Shown here: positions 43,791 through 53,223 of the stretch, one piece after another | Layout: the number at the start of each line of letters is the position of its first letter | Position numbering within the stretch: position 1 is the stretch's first letter | Source: Dyadobacter sediminis | Lineage (GTDB): Bacteria > Bacteroidota > Bacteroidia > Cytophagales > Spirosomataceae | NCBI RefSeq assembly: GCF_005860765.1 | Contig: NZ_VCEI01000031.1 | Location: 124,001 to 188,000, forward strand | Direction: 5' to 3' | DNA: 64,000 bases | Position numbers and translations under genes: made by a program | The notes under the pieces: generated by a model | What the model was told of the DNA's origin: nothing | Database searches by the model: none | The model's input: only the letters and a program-made list of their open reading frames with translations

Positions 43791-46655
43791 ATGATGCATT
43801 TACCTGTACCACGGATTGAGGCTGCTCAGTTCAATGATCTGGATCCGAGACAGTACATTCTGATTAAAGGTGCCCGCGTTAATAATCTTAAAAATATTGA
43901 TGTAGCTATTCCGCGCAACAAGCTGGTGGTGATTACGGGTCTTTCCGGCTCCGGCAAATCTTCGCTTGCCTTCGATACGCTGTTTGCAGAAGGCCAGCGC
44001 ATGTATGTGGAAAGTCTGAGCAGCTATGCCCGCCAGTTTCTGGGAAGAATGGAGAAACCCGAAGTGGAGTATATAAAAGGCATTTCTCCGGCCATTGCCA
44101 TTGAACAAAAGGTAAATACCCGCAATCCGCGTTCGACGGTTGGAACTTCTACGGAAATTTACGATTATCTGAAACTGCTTTTTGCACGAATCGGCCAGAC
44201 TTACTCGCCTGTTTCCGGTGAGCTGGTGAAAAAAGATTCGGTTACCGACGTTGTCAATTATTTGCTGGAACAGGAAGAAGGAACACGCGTCATGATACTG
44301 GCGCCGCTTCTGATCCGCGATGGACGGTCGCAGCGCGAAGAACTGACCATTTTACTTTCAAAAGGGTATACACGTATCGTCCTGAACGATGAAGTTGTCG
44401 CCATTGAAGATATTCTGGAAAATTCGGATCAGTATTCACAAGCTGGAAACCGTATTTTTATATTGATTGACCGCGCCGCCATAAAGCACGACGACGAGGA
44501 TACGCAATACCGTCTTTCCGATTCGGTGCAAACCGCTTTTTTTGAAGGCGAAGGTTTGTGTATTGTTCGGATTGTCAACGGCATAACCAAAACTTTTTCA
44601 GACAAATTTGAACTGGACGGCATTACGTTTGAAGAGCCGACCGTAAATCTTTTCAGCTTTAATAACCCTTACGGTGCCTGTAAAAGATGCGAAGGCTTTG
44701 GAAAAGTGCTGGGAATTGATCCGGACCTTATTTTTCCTGACAAAAACCTTTCCGTTTACGAAGGAGCCATTGCGCCGTGGCGTACCGAGAAAATGAATGA
44801 ATGGCTTGTGCCGCTTGTCCGCAACGGCATGAAGTTTGATTTTCCGATACACCGGCCTTACAAAGACCTTACGCCTGCCCAGAAAGAACTGCTCTGGACG
44901 GGCAATCAATATTTTCAGGGAATTAATGCGTTTATAGCAGAGCTCGAATCGCAAACGTATAAAATCCAGTACCGCGTGATGCTTTCGCGTTTCCGCGGAC
45001 GTACAACTTGCCCCGATTGCCGCGGTTCACGCCTGCGGAAGGATGCGTCTTATGTAAAAGTCGGAAATGCTTCCATTACGGATCTTGTGCTGATGCCGAT
45101 CCGGGATGTTTCCACATTCTTCAAAAAGCTGGAACTGGGCGAGCATGACCGCGATGTTGCCAGACGCGTACTGACCGAAATTGAAAACCGGCTGGATTAT
45201 ATGATCCGTGTCGGACTGGGTTATTTAACTTTAAACCGACTGACAAATTCACTTTCAGGCGGTGAATTTCAGCGGATCAAACTGGCGACTTCGCTCGGAA
45301 GTGCGCTTGTCGGCTCCATGTACATTCTGGATGAACCCAGCATCGGGCTTCATCCGAGAGATACGCAAAGGCTGGTCGGCGTACTTCAGTCTTTACGTGA
45401 TCTGGGAAATACAGTAATTGTTGTGGAGCACGAAGAAGAAGTCATGCATGCCGCAGACCAGATTATTGATATTGGTCCGGAAGCCGGAACTGGCGGAGGA
45501 CATGTTGTTTTTCAGGGAAACTGGGAAGACATTTCGGAGCTGAAAAATTCGGATTACATCAACAGCGACGATTCGGACGTGAAATCGCATACACTCGATT
45601 TCCTGCTTGGAAACGATTCCATTTCTGTTCCGACAATAAGAAGAAAATCATTGCATTTCCTTGAAATCAAGGGCGCAAGGGAAAACAATCTTAAAGAATT
45701 GAATGTAAAAATCCCGCTGAATGCGCTTACGGTTGTGACCGGCGTAAGCGGCTCGGGAAAATCGACGCTGATCCGGAAAATCCTTTATCCGGCATTGATG
45801 CGCCTGAAAGGTGAATTCAGTGAGGAAGTCGGCCGGTTTGACGATCTGTCCGGCGATCTTGACCGCATTGAAGCCGTTGAAATGATTGACCAAAACCCGA
45901 TTGGTAAATCGTCCCGTTCCAATCCGGTTACTTACATCAAAGCTTACGATTATATCCGGCAGATGATGGCGGATCTTCCGCTTTCAAAAGCCAGAAGCTA
46001 CAAACCGTCCCATTTTTCTTTCAACGTGGACGGCGGCCGGTGCGAAATATGTCAGGGCGAAGGTCAGGTGAAAATTGAAATGCAGTTTATGGCTGACATT
46101 TATCTGACGTGCGAAGGCTGTAACGGAAAAAGGTTCAAGCAGGAAATCCAGGAAATCCGGTATCAGGAAAAAGACGTTGCCGAAATCCTGGACATGACTG
46201 TTGATGATGCCATTGAATTCTTTCAGACAAAAGAACCTAAACTGGCAGAAAAACTGATGCCGCTTCAGGAAGTCGGACTGGGTTACGTAAGGCTCGGACA
46301 ATCGTCCAATACATTGTCGGGCGGTGAAGCGCAGCGTGTGAAACTGGCTTCATTTCTGGGAAAAGGTTCTTCCAACAAAGGCAAAATGCTCTTTATTTTC
46401 GATGAGCCGACGACCGGACTTCATTTTCACGATATTAAAAAACTGCTGAAAGCAATCAATGCGCTTGTGGAACAGGGCGATACCGTCATTATTATCGAGC
46501 ATAACATGGAAATCATCAAAAATGCGGACTGGATTCTGGATCTCGGGCCGGAAGGCGGCGATGGCGGCGGCTATCTTACCTTTGCCGGAACGCCTGAAGA
46601 AATGCTGAAACTGGAAAATAATTATACGGCTGCGTTTTTGAAAGACAAGGTTTGA
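43791..46655 (+). CDS. uvrA: Excinuclease ABC subunit A
   Basis: UvrA finds DNA damage for nucleotide excision repair. The protein of about 954 residues has two ABC ATPase halves: Walker A GLSGSGKSS at about residues 50-58 and GVSGSGKST near 651-659. It also has signature motifs LSGGEFQRIKLA and LSGGEAQRVKLA, and two zinc modules with CKRCEGFG...CPDCRG and CEICQGEG...CEGCNG. The frame runs back to GTG 43764; I use ATG 43791. No UvrB or UvrC lies nearby. Downstream is a 13-bp inverted repeat rich in TTAGCT. Confidence 0.95.
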   Translation: MMHLPVPRIEAAQFNDLDPRQYILIKGARVNNLKNIDVAIPRNKLVVITGLSGSGKSSLAFDTLFAEGQRMYVESLSSYARQFLGRMEKPEVEYIKGISPAIAIEQKVNTRNPRSTVGTSTEIYDYLKLLFARIGQTYSPVSGELVKKDSVTDVVNYLLEQEEGTRVMILAPLLIRDGRSQREELTILLSKGYTRIVLNDEVVAIEDILENSDQYSQAGNRIFILIDRAAIKHDDEDTQYRLSDSVQTAFFEGEGLCIVRIVNGITKTFSDKFELDGITFEEPTVNLFSFNNPYGACKRCEGFGKVLGIDPDLIFPDKNLSVYEGAIAPWRTEKMNEWLVPLVRNGMKFDFPIHRPYKDLTPAQKELLWTGNQYFQGINAFIAELESQTYKIQYRVMLSRFRGRTTCPDCRGSRLRKDASYVKVGNASITDLVLMPIRDVSTFFKKLELGEHDRDVARRVLTEIENRLDYMIRVGLGYLTLNRLTNSLSGGEFQRIKLATSLGSALVGSMYILDEPSIGLHPRDTQRLVGVLQSLRDLGNTVIVVEHEEEVMHAADQIIDIGPEAGTGGGHVVFQGNWEDISELKNSDYINSDDSDVKSHTLDFLLGNDSISVPTIRRKSLHFLEIKGARENNLKELNVKIPLNALTVVTGVSGSGKSTLIRKILYPALMRLKGEFSEEVGRFDDLSGDLDRIEAVEMIDQNPIGKSSRSNPVTYIKAYDYIRQMMADLPLSKARSYKPSHFSFNVDGGRCEICQGEGQVKIEMQFMADIYLTCEGCNGKRFKQEIQEIRYQEKDVAEILDMTVDDAIEFFQTKEPKLAEKLMPLQEVGLGYVRLGQSSNTLSGGEAQRVKLASFLGKGSSNKGKMLFIFDEPTTGLHFHDIKKLLKAINALVEQGDTVIIIEHNMEIIKNADWILDLGPEGGDGGGYLTFAGTPEEMLKLENNYTAAFLKDKV

Positions 46656-46669
46656 AAGGCTGTTAGCGG

Positions 46670-46815
46670 TTAGCTTTTAGCTGTCAGGAAATAGATATTT
46701 AGTAAAGAGAATTTTATAAAAATGTAATTTTCGTGATTGTTTCAAAGCTAAAAGCTAATGAATAACAGCTAATAGCCAGTAGCTAATGGCTAAAAGCTTA
46801 TAGCTAACTGCTTTT
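46670..46815. repeat. AGCTAA-rich repeats with an inverted pair downstream of uvrA
   Basis: TTAGCTTTTAGCT (46670-46682) is the exact complement of AGCTAAAAGCTAA (46746-46758), arms 13 bp and 63 nt apart. The right side continues with AGCTAATAGCC, AGCTAATGGCT and TTATAGCTAACTGC to about 46815. The tract is non-coding and lies between uvrA and the FAH gene. It could be a decayed mobile element, a folded RNA, or a simple repeat. Confidence 0.7.
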
Positions 46816-46872
46816 TAGAGTAAAGAAAATAAGTACAGGACTTATTGCATCTGAACTAACCATCCGCAATGT

Positions 46873-47709
46873 ATGAAGTTATATAAAACAGAAAACGGCA
46901 TTCTGCTTGAAAAAGAAGACACTTTCTATCGTTTGCATGAACAAGACTGGGATTTGGTGGTTAACAGAGACAACCTGTTTGATTGGCTGGAAATACAGAT
47001 TGAAAGCCTGATTCCGCTGACTTTTACAAACGATATTCCTATGCCGGAAATTCTTGCGCCAATTGGTTCGCAGGAAGTATGGGCATCCGGTGTTACTTAT
47101 TTCAGAAGCCGTACTGCACGGATGGAAGAATCGGAAATGGCCGGTGGCGCCAGTTTTTATGACAAGGTATATGAAGCCGAACGTCCTGAGCTTTTTTTCA
47201 AATCCGCCTCCTGGCGGGTTGTAGGCAATCACGGAACAGTACGCATACGCCGGGATTCTTCATGGAATGTACCGGAACCGGAACTTACATTATTTGCTTC
47301 GGAATCCGGAACACTTGTGGGTTATACAATTGGTAACGATATGAGTTCCAGGAGCATCGAAGGCGAAAACCCGTTGTACCTTCCGCAAGCCAAGTCATAT
47401 ACCGGCAGCGCAGCCCTCGGGCCTTGTCTGTACGTACCGGAATATGCGTTGTCCGGCGATACTGTTATTGATTTGTCAATTGTCCGCGAAGGCGAAGAGG
47501 TATTTAACGGCGAAGTTACTTTATCACAAATGAAGAGAAAGCCGGAAGAATTGCTGCAGTATCTTTACCGCGAAATGTCTTTTCCGCACGGATGTTATCT
47601 GATGACCGGAACCGGAATCATTCCTCCGAATGACTTTACATTACAAAAAGGCGACATTGTGCATATCAGCATTGAGCCGATCGGCACGCTGACAAACACA
47701 GTAGGATAA
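46873..47709 (+). CDS. Fumarylacetoacetate hydrolase family protein
   Basis: The 278-residue protein has the FAH fold start GSQEVWASGVTYFRSR, the metal-binding ExE motif in VPEPELTL, the conserved GNDMSSR and KSYTGSAALGP, and a GTGIIPP loop. This family includes hydratases, decarboxylases and acylpyruvases acting on 2-oxo acids with a divalent metal; the substrate is not determined. The start ATG is the second of a near pair at 46869 and 46873. A strong terminator follows. Confidence 0.85.
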   Translation: MKLYKTENGILLEKEDTFYRLHEQDWDLVVNRDNLFDWLEIQIESLIPLTFTNDIPMPEILAPIGSQEVWASGVTYFRSRTARMEESEMAGGASFYDKVYEAERPELFFKSASWRVVGNHGTVRIRRDSSWNVPEPELTLFASESGTLVGYTIGNDMSSRSIEGENPLYLPQAKSYTGSAALGPCLYVPEYALSGDTVIDLSIVREGEEVFNGEVTLSQMKRKPEELLQYLYREMSFPHGCYLMTGTGIIPPNDFTLQKGDIVHISIEPIGTLTNTVG

Positions 47710-47710
47710 A

Positions 47711-47754
47711 AAAAGAAAAGCTGTAACGGGATAAACCGTTACAGCTTTTCTTTT
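47711..47754 (+). terminator. Strong terminator after the FAH gene
   Basis: The 19-nt arms AAAAGAAAAGCTGTAACGG (47711-47729) and their exact complement (47736-47754) flank a 6-nt loop, ending in T-rich sequence. Bidirectional use is possible with the minus-strand orphan that ends at 47774. Confidence 0.9.
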
Positions 47755-47773
47755 GATGATAGAAGTATTGTGT

Positions 47774-48172
47774 TTACGAATTTGAAAATTTTGATGATCC
47801 TACAAAGGTGCAGATTGTACTGCGTATCATTGCAACGAGCCTGGATACAAATGTCTGGTCATAAGTTTCCTTTTCCTCTTCAATAAAAAATGACGCAGGG
47901 CCTGCTTCCAGAATTCTGTCATTCAGCGTCATCTGATCTGAAATGCTGCTGAAAGAAGATGCAATGGTTTGCTGCTTTACGGTTGCTGACGGCAACTTTA
48001 CATGAAATTTTGACGCTTTTGCCTTCCTGGCAATGATTCTTTCATTCGGGCTGCTGCATTCTTTTCCGGACTGCAGTTTTTTGTGCGCTACAAACATGTT
48101 ATGCGAGTAACCGGAGGCTCCAGCCTGAAAGCTGAAAAGAACTAGAAGTATAAATATTTTTATCGTTTTCAT
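47774..48172 (-). CDS. Small secreted hypothetical protein
   Basis: The protein of about 132 residues (ATG 48172) has a short signal peptide ending AGASG and a basic mid-region, and several Cys residues that could form disulfides. No family is recognised. The upstream ATG at 48187 is an alternative that adds MKHTA. A well-formed promoter (48235-48266) lies 63 nt upstream, which supports expression. Confidence 0.65.
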   Translation of the reverse strand: MKTIKIFILLVLFSFQAGASGYSHNMFVAHKKLQSGKECSSPNERIIARKAKASKFHVKLPSATVKQQTIASSFSSISDQMTLNDRILEAGPASFFIEEEKETYDQTFVSRLVAMIRSTICTFVGSSKFSNS

Positions 48173-48234
48173 GGCTGTATGTTTCATTGTTTCAGAAAAT
48201 TCCGGTTAGAATTTGATGTAACTCATTGACAGTA

Positions 48235-48266
48235 CAAATATATATGTTTTATTAGGTATCTTGCAA
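48235..48266 (-). promoter_or_regulatory. Promoter of the small secreted orphan
   Basis: On the minus strand TTG (complement of 48264-48266) and TATATTTG (complement of 48235-48242) are separated by 21 nt, a match to the Bacteroidota TTG...TAnnTTTG promoter. Confidence 0.55.
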
Positions 48267-48434
48267 TACATAGTACCTTGTTTTTAACAATTTTTTAGAA
48301 AAAGTTTTTAGAAACAAACCGGGGTACCTTTTTTATAACAGATGTAAAACTAAATGGAAACGTTGCAGCACACCAGACAAAAAAGATGAAATGTCGATTT
48401 TACCTTCTGAAACGTAAAGGTTTAGGGATAAAAC

Positions 48435-48468
48435 AAAAAAGCTGTCAGCAATAGCCGACAGCTTTTTT
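48435..48468 (-). terminator. Terminator of der
   Basis: AAAAAAGCTGTC (48435-48446) and GACAGCTTTTTT (48457-48468) form a 12-bp stem with a 10-nt loop. On the minus strand it follows the der stop at 48489 and ends in a U-run. Confidence 0.85.
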
Positions 48469-48488
48469 GTTTTGCTGACTTTCCTATT

Positions 48489-49799
48489 TTATTTCTCCCT
48501 GAAAAAGATGGTGATCGGAACGCCCGAGAAATCGAAGTTTTCCCGCATTCGGTTTTCCAGATAACGCAAGTACGGTTCTTTCACATGCTTCGGGTTGCTG
48601 CTGAAAAACACAAACGTCGGTGAAGGTGTAGGAAGCTGTATCATATATTTGATATTGATGTATTTTCCCCGGTTTGCGGGCGGCGGATATTTCTCAATTT
48701 CCGCCTGCATTACTTCATTCAGCTTTGAAGTGGAAATTTTCTTGGTTTTGTTTTTGTAAACCTCCATTGCCTTTTCCATCACCTGATGAATACGCTGTTT
48801 TTCAATAACGGATGCGAAAATGATCGGCATGTAGTTCATCGGAGCCAGCCTTTCGAGCAATGCTTTCTTGTAAGTGTCGGCCGTTTTGGAATCCTTTTCG
48901 ACAAGGTCCCATTTATTCACCATGATTACAATTCCCTTTTTAGCTTTATCCGCCTGACCAATGATGTTAAGATCCTGACCTTCAAGTCCCAGTGTTGCAT
49001 CCAGCAGAATGATACAGACATCGGATTCTTCCATTGCTTTTACAGAACGCAGCGTTGAGTAAAATTCAATGTCTTCTTTTACCCTCGATTTCCTGCGGAT
49101 TCCCGCTGTGTCCGTCAGGATGAATTCCATTCCGAAGGCATTGTAATGCGTATGGATGGCGTCACGCGTGGTACCCGCAATATCCGTAACGATGCTCCTG
49201 TCTGTTCCGGTAAGTACATTCAGAAACGACGATTTTCCTACGTTTGGACGGCCCATGATCGCAATGCGCGGAATTCCTTCTTCGGGATTTTCGACTCCGG
49301 CTGTTTCGAAATGCTTGATGACCTCATCCAGCAATTCGCCTGTTCCAAATCCGGTTTGTGCCGAAACAGCATAAATATGATCGCCGATACCCAGCTCATA
49401 AAATTCCGCTGCCGATTGATAACGTTCCGTTGTTTCCGCCTTGTTGGCCACCAGATAAACCGGCTTATTGAATCGCCTGAGCACATTTGCAAAGTCCTTG
49501 TCCAGATCCGTAAGTCCGGTCATGGTATCCACCATAAACAAAACGACTGTTGACTCTTCAATCGCCAGCTCAACCTGATCCCTTATGGCGCCTTCAAATA
49601 TATCTTCCGAACCTACAACGTAGCCTCCGGTGTCGATTACTGTAAAATATTGGTCTGTCCATTCGCCGTAACCGTAATGCCGGTCGCGGGTCACGCCGCT
49701 CTGATTGTCCATAATGGCTTTACGGCTTTCCGTAAGGCGATTGAATAATGTGGATTTGCCCACATTCGGACGACCAACGATTGATATTATATTTGCCAT
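48489..49799 (-). CDS. der: Ribosome-associated GTPase Der (EngA)
   Basis: Der has two consecutive G domains and a KH-like domain and acts in 50S assembly. The first domain begins GRPNVGKSTLFNRL, with DTGGY and NKAE; the second begins GRPNVGKSSFLNVL near residue 181, with DTAGI and NKWD. The KH domain follows with TFVFFSSNPKHV and the terminal FFREK. The 436-residue length is standard. The GTPase gene era lies immediately upstream on the same strand (65-nt gap). Confidence 0.97.
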   Translation of the reverse strand: MANIISIVGRPNVGKSTLFNRLTESRKAIMDNQSGVTRDRHYGYGEWTDQYFTVIDTGGYVVGSEDIFEGAIRDQVELAIEESTVVLFMVDTMTGLTDLDKDFANVLRRFNKPVYLVANKAETTERYQSAAEFYELGIGDHIYAVSAQTGFGTGELLDEVIKHFETAGVENPEEGIPRIAIMGRPNVGKSSFLNVLTGTDRSIVTDIAGTTRDAIHTHYNAFGMEFILTDTAGIRRKSRVKEDIEFYSTLRSVKAMEESDVCIILLDATLGLEGQDLNIIGQADKAKKGIVIMVNKWDLVEKDSKTADTYKKALLERLAPMNYMPIIFASVIEKQRIHQVMEKAMEVYKNKTKKISTSKLNEVMQAEIEKYPPPANRGKYINIKYMIQLPTPSPTFVFFSSNPKHVKEPYLRYLENRMRENFDFSGVPITIFFREK

Positions 49800-49864
49800 T
49801 TTTTTACTTGATAATGATCCAAACGGTTTGATAAAGTTTTACCGTTTTTCATTCAATTGTTTAA

Positions 49865-50788
49865 TTATTCTTCATACCCAAACTGACGAAGCTTGTTTTC
49901 CTTGCTTCTCCAGTCCGGTTCTACTTTTACATGTTGTTCAAGAAACACTTTTTTACCAAAAAATTCTTCCAGATCCTGCCTGGCCTGAATTCCGATTTTT
50001 TTCAGCATTTCCCCTTTTTCTCCGATAATGATTCCTTTCTGGCTTTTTCTTTCTACAAGAATTTCGGCGCGGATTACAATGATGTCGTCCCTTTCCTTGA
50101 ATTCTGTAATTACAACTTCGGAACTGTATGGAATTTCCTGGCGGTAATTGAGAAAGATTTTTTCCCGGATCATTTCAGAAGCAAAGAAACGCTCAGGCTT
50201 GTCGGTTAGTTCATCTTCATCAAAATAGGGCGGATGAAACGGCAAACGCGTGATAACGGCATCAAACAAAGTAGCAATGTTGGCATTATGCAAAGCAGAA
50301 ATAGGCACAATCGCAGCGGGCTGGATCAGCTTGTCCCATTCTTCCATCTTAGCTTTTACCTGTTCATCATTCGAAAGGTCTATTTTGTTCAAAACCAGAA
50401 TGACCGGTGCATCCGCGCGCTGCAGTAACGGCAATACTTCATGATCCGCGGCCTTCTCTCCTATTTCAGCGACAAACAAAACCACATCGGCATCTTCCAG
50501 CGAACCTTTTACGAAAGTCATCATCGAATCATGAAGCTTGTACGAAGGCTTTATGACACCGGGCGTATCCGAGTACACAAGCTGAAAAGGAATTCCTTCG
50601 TGTTTCCCGTTCAGGATTCCCATGATCCTGTGTCTTGTAGTTTGTGCCTTGGCCGTAATGATCGACATCCTTTCGCCCACCAGAACATTCATCAAGGTGG
50701 ATTTCCCAACGTTCGGCTTGCCTATGATGCTGACAAATCCTGCACGATGGCTGCGAAGGGAAATATTTGTTTCCTGTTTTTCTTCCAT
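49865..50788 (-). CDS. era: GTPase Era
   Basis: Era binds the 3' end of 16S rRNA during 30S maturation. The 307-residue protein has one G domain (GKPNVGKSTLMNVLVG near 23-38, DTPGV, NKID) and a KH domain (EILVERKSQKGIIIGEKGEML...). It lies directly upstream of der, consistent with transcription as an era-der unit. Confidence 0.97.
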   Translation of the reverse strand: MEEKQETNISLRSHRAGFVSIIGKPNVGKSTLMNVLVGERMSIITAKAQTTRHRIMGILNGKHEGIPFQLVYSDTPGVIKPSYKLHDSMMTFVKGSLEDADVVLFVAEIGEKAADHEVLPLLQRADAPVILVLNKIDLSNDEQVKAKMEEWDKLIQPAAIVPISALHNANIATLFDAVITRLPFHPPYFDEDELTDKPERFFASEMIREKIFLNYRQEIPYSSEVVITEFKERDDIIVIRAEILVERKSQKGIIIGEKGEMLKKIGIQARQDLEEFFGKKVFLEQHVKVEPDWRSKENKLRQFGYEE

Positions 50789-51001
50789 AAAGTTGCTTTT
50801 TTCTGTTCAGGAAATGAATGGCTGAAAATTATTTTCCGCTTGATCCTGAGCGGTAAACCTTTCCAATCCAGCTTTTTCAAAATTGTATCTTCCTGATAAT
50901 TATGCAAATCTACGGCTTTCCGTTCATCAAATTGCAATTTACGGGCACTTCCGGAAATATCCGGCAGAAAATTTTTTGTTAAAATCTTTTGCAAAAAGCT
51001 A

Positions 51002-51029
51002 TTGTATTAAAATAGTTTTCCTATATTTG
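51002..51029 (+). promoter_or_regulatory. Promoter of the initiator tRNA gene
   Basis: TTG at 51002-51004 and TATATTTG at 51022-51029 are 17 nt apart, ending 16 nt before the tRNA. The -7 element is a perfect TAnnTTTG; the spacer is slightly short. Confidence 0.55.
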
Positions 51030-51045
51030 CACTCCAATTCAACGC

Positions 51046-51118
<73 letters not shown>

Positions 51119-51122
51119 CTAC

Positions 51123-51156
51123 AAAAGGTCACTAATTCACATTAGTGGCCTTTTTT
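51123..51156 (+). terminator. Terminator of the tRNA gene
   Basis: AAAAGGTCACTAAT-type arm (51123-51136) pairs with ATTAGTGGCCTTTT (51141-51154) around a 4-nt loop, with one G:T pair, and continues into a T-run. Confidence 0.85.
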
Positions 51157-51269
51157 CTTTTTACGGCAATTTTTTCTGCCAAAGCTGCCGCCCTGTTCAG
51201 GCATGATTTTGATCAAATCATTTCCTTCAAAAATTCATTTGCATTCAAGAAGATTTATCATTCAGAAAT

Positions 51270-52754
51270 ATGCTGTTCCCGATTTGCAGTCTGCGTTTTG
51301 TTACCATTTGCCTTTCACTGCTTTTGTCCGGCCTGTTTTCTGCCTCGGGGCAAGATGTTGATAAGCAATTTGAGAGAAAAATAATTGCCAAAGGCCTGAG
51401 CGATCCGTGGAATATAATTTACGGGCCTGACGATCATTTATGGATCAACGAAGCCAAAGGGTATCGTGTGCTGAAAGTAAATCCGGCCAATGGAAAAATG
51501 GATGTGCTGCTTGACCTTAATTCCGAAAAAACCTTTCCGAGATACGACACGCTGAACGATTCCAAAGACGGCAAAAAGCCCTGGCCGCAAGGCGGACTGA
51601 TGGGTATGGCGCTGCATCCTGCATTACTGAGCGGAAAACCTTATGTTTATCTTGCCTATGTATATGATTTTGAAGGCAAAAAAAGCACAGGTGACGGACA
51701 TGATCCCAGAGACGGAGGATTTCACTTCAAAACCAAAATCGTCCGTTATACGTACGAAAAAGACAGCAACAAGCTGCATGATGCTTTAACGATCTGCGAT
51801 TCCATTTCCAGCAGTAACGATCATAACGGCGGCAGGCTCGCCATTTCTTCCATGGATGGAAAAGAATATTTGTTTTATTTAATCGGCGATTTGGGCGCTG
51901 GCCAGTTTACCAATGCAGGAAGAGCAAACCATGCGCAGGATTTGCGGTATTATGAAGGCAAAATCCTGCGGTTCAATACAGAGCCGGATAAAAGCGCACA
52001 AACGGCTGATCAGTGGATTCCGAAAGACAATCCTTTCCATTCGGGTTCGTCCAATGCCGTATGGAGTCTCGGGCACCGGAATCCGCAGGGACTTGCTACC
52101 ATGAAAATCAATGGAAAAGAAATCCTTTATTCCTCCGAGCACGGGCCCTTTTCAGATGATGAAATCAATATCATAAAAAAAGGCAGAAATTACGGTCATC
52201 CGCTGGTTATCGGCTATGCGGACGGGAATTACAACGGACTTGCGGCCGGCGTTACCGAAAAGGACAGCCTGCCGGGGATCTGGAACACGGCTTATCCGCT
52301 GATCGAAAATGAGCAGCTGAATGCCAAGAAGCTGAAAAATTATGAAAATCCTGTAAAGAGCTTTAATGCTACGGAAAACAGCAGATTGAAAGAAGTGCTG
52401 GAAGCAAGCCGTTCCGGTGATGAAAAAAAGGCGGAATGGGAATCCGTTGCACCTTCCGGAATTGCTGCCTATACTTCGGATCTTATTCCGGAGTGGAAAA
52501 ATTCACTGCTGGTTACTTCACTCAAACAAGGCAAACTGATCCGTCTGAAACTGAATGCAGCCGGTGATAAGGTCACGGATGAAAAGGAATACTTTAAAGC
52601 GCCGGTCCGCTATCGTGACGTTGCTGTTTCAAGAGACGGCAGAAAGATTTATCTGGTTACAGATAATTCCGCTGTTACATCGGGACCTACGCAGGAAAAA
52701 CCCAAAGACATTTCAGATCAGGGCGCGATTATTGAATTTACATACGTTCCTTAA
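51270..52754 (+). CDS. Secreted PQQ-dependent sugar dehydrogenase-like beta-propeller protein
   Basis: The 494-residue protein has a signal peptide (ending SASGQ), then GLSDPWNIIYGPDDHLWINE, and the propeller motifs NDHNGGRLAI, GHRNPQGLA and SSEHGPFSDDEIN. These match soluble glucose/sorbosone dehydrogenases, which use PQQ and Ca2+; the His and Arg positions around HRNPQG and EHGP are present. Acceptor sugar and whether it binds PQQ are inferred from the family. It is monocistronic and converges on the two-TM orphan, whose stop lies 4 nt past its own. Confidence 0.8.
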   Translation: MLFPICSLRFVTICLSLLLSGLFSASGQDVDKQFERKIIAKGLSDPWNIIYGPDDHLWINEAKGYRVLKVNPANGKMDVLLDLNSEKTFPRYDTLNDSKDGKKPWPQGGLMGMALHPALLSGKPYVYLAYVYDFEGKKSTGDGHDPRDGGFHFKTKIVRYTYEKDSNKLHDALTICDSISSSNDHNGGRLAISSMDGKEYLFYLIGDLGAGQFTNAGRANHAQDLRYYEGKILRFNTEPDKSAQTADQWIPKDNPFHSGSSNAVWSLGHRNPQGLATMKINGKEILYSSEHGPFSDDEINIIKKGRNYGHPLVIGYADGNYNGLAAGVTEKDSLPGIWNTAYPLIENEQLNAKKLKNYENPVKSFNATENSRLKEVLEASRSGDEKKAEWESVAPSGIAAYTSDLIPEWKNSLLVTSLKQGKLIRLKLNAAGDKVTDEKEYFKAPVRYRDVAVSRDGRKIYLVTDNSAVTSGPTQEKPKDISDQGAIIEFTYVP

Positions 52755-52758
52755 ATCT

Positions 52759-53223
52759 TCAAGTCACAGAAGTGGAATCCTTTTCTGGCGTATTCGGGAA
52801 AAGGTATTTGGTCACAACCAGAAAAAATGTTGTTATGTTAACTGTCGCCGTCGTTATTAATGTAATTATGACAGTATCGGACAAACTGAATCTGAAATGA
52901 ATGTATTTTACACCTGTACGCAGCAGCGGGTCCAGAAAATTATAGCAGTAAACTTCTCCCAGTCCGTTCAGCCAGACAATAATGACAACGGTAATCAGCC
53001 AGACCGAAACCATCCAGAAAATATATCCGGCGTACTTTTTTCTTTCCCGTATGTTTTGAGAAAGCCCTTCAAGGCTTACTTGCTGGAGTAAAGTAAGAAA
53101 AGTTTTTTCACTGATATCCTGCTCGGTGGACTCAGGCGATGCGGAAGTTACCCAGTTTCGCAGGGTGTTCCTGTCAATGGGATTCGGAGTATTAGCCTGC
53201 GGTTGATCGGATTTGCTGCTCAA
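52759..53223 (-). CDS. Two-TM membrane protein, candidate toxin of a Panacea pair
   Basis: The 154-residue protein has a polar N-terminus rich in Asn, Pro and Ser, then an acidic-helical segment SEKTFLTLLQQVSLEGLSQNI, a first TM helix (about residues 64-88), a short extracytoplasmic loop, and a second TM helix (about 112-142). It begins at TTG 53223; no ATG lies in frame before the first TM helix. It overlaps by 32 nt the 3' end of the Panacea gene, so expression is translationally coupled, with the antitoxin first. Small TM proteins are known partners of Panacea antitoxins. No family name is assigned here; the toxin role is an inference from context. Confidence 0.6.
   Translation of the reverse strand: MSSKSDQPQANTPNPIDRNTLRNWVTSASPESTEQDISEKTFLTLLQQVSLEGLSQNIRERKKYAGYIFWMVSVWLITVVIIVWLNGLGEVYCYNFLDPLLRTGVKYIHFRFSLSDTVIITLITTATVNITTFFLVVTKYLFPNTPEKDSTSVT

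Larger units (their letters stand above)
48173..48488. other. 316-bp region between the secreted orphan and der
   Basis: It contains the orphan's promoter (48235-48266), AT-rich tracts, and the der terminator at 48435-48468. A KpnI-like GGTACC palindrome lies near 48324. No further reading frame or RNA is evident. Confidence 0.5.
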
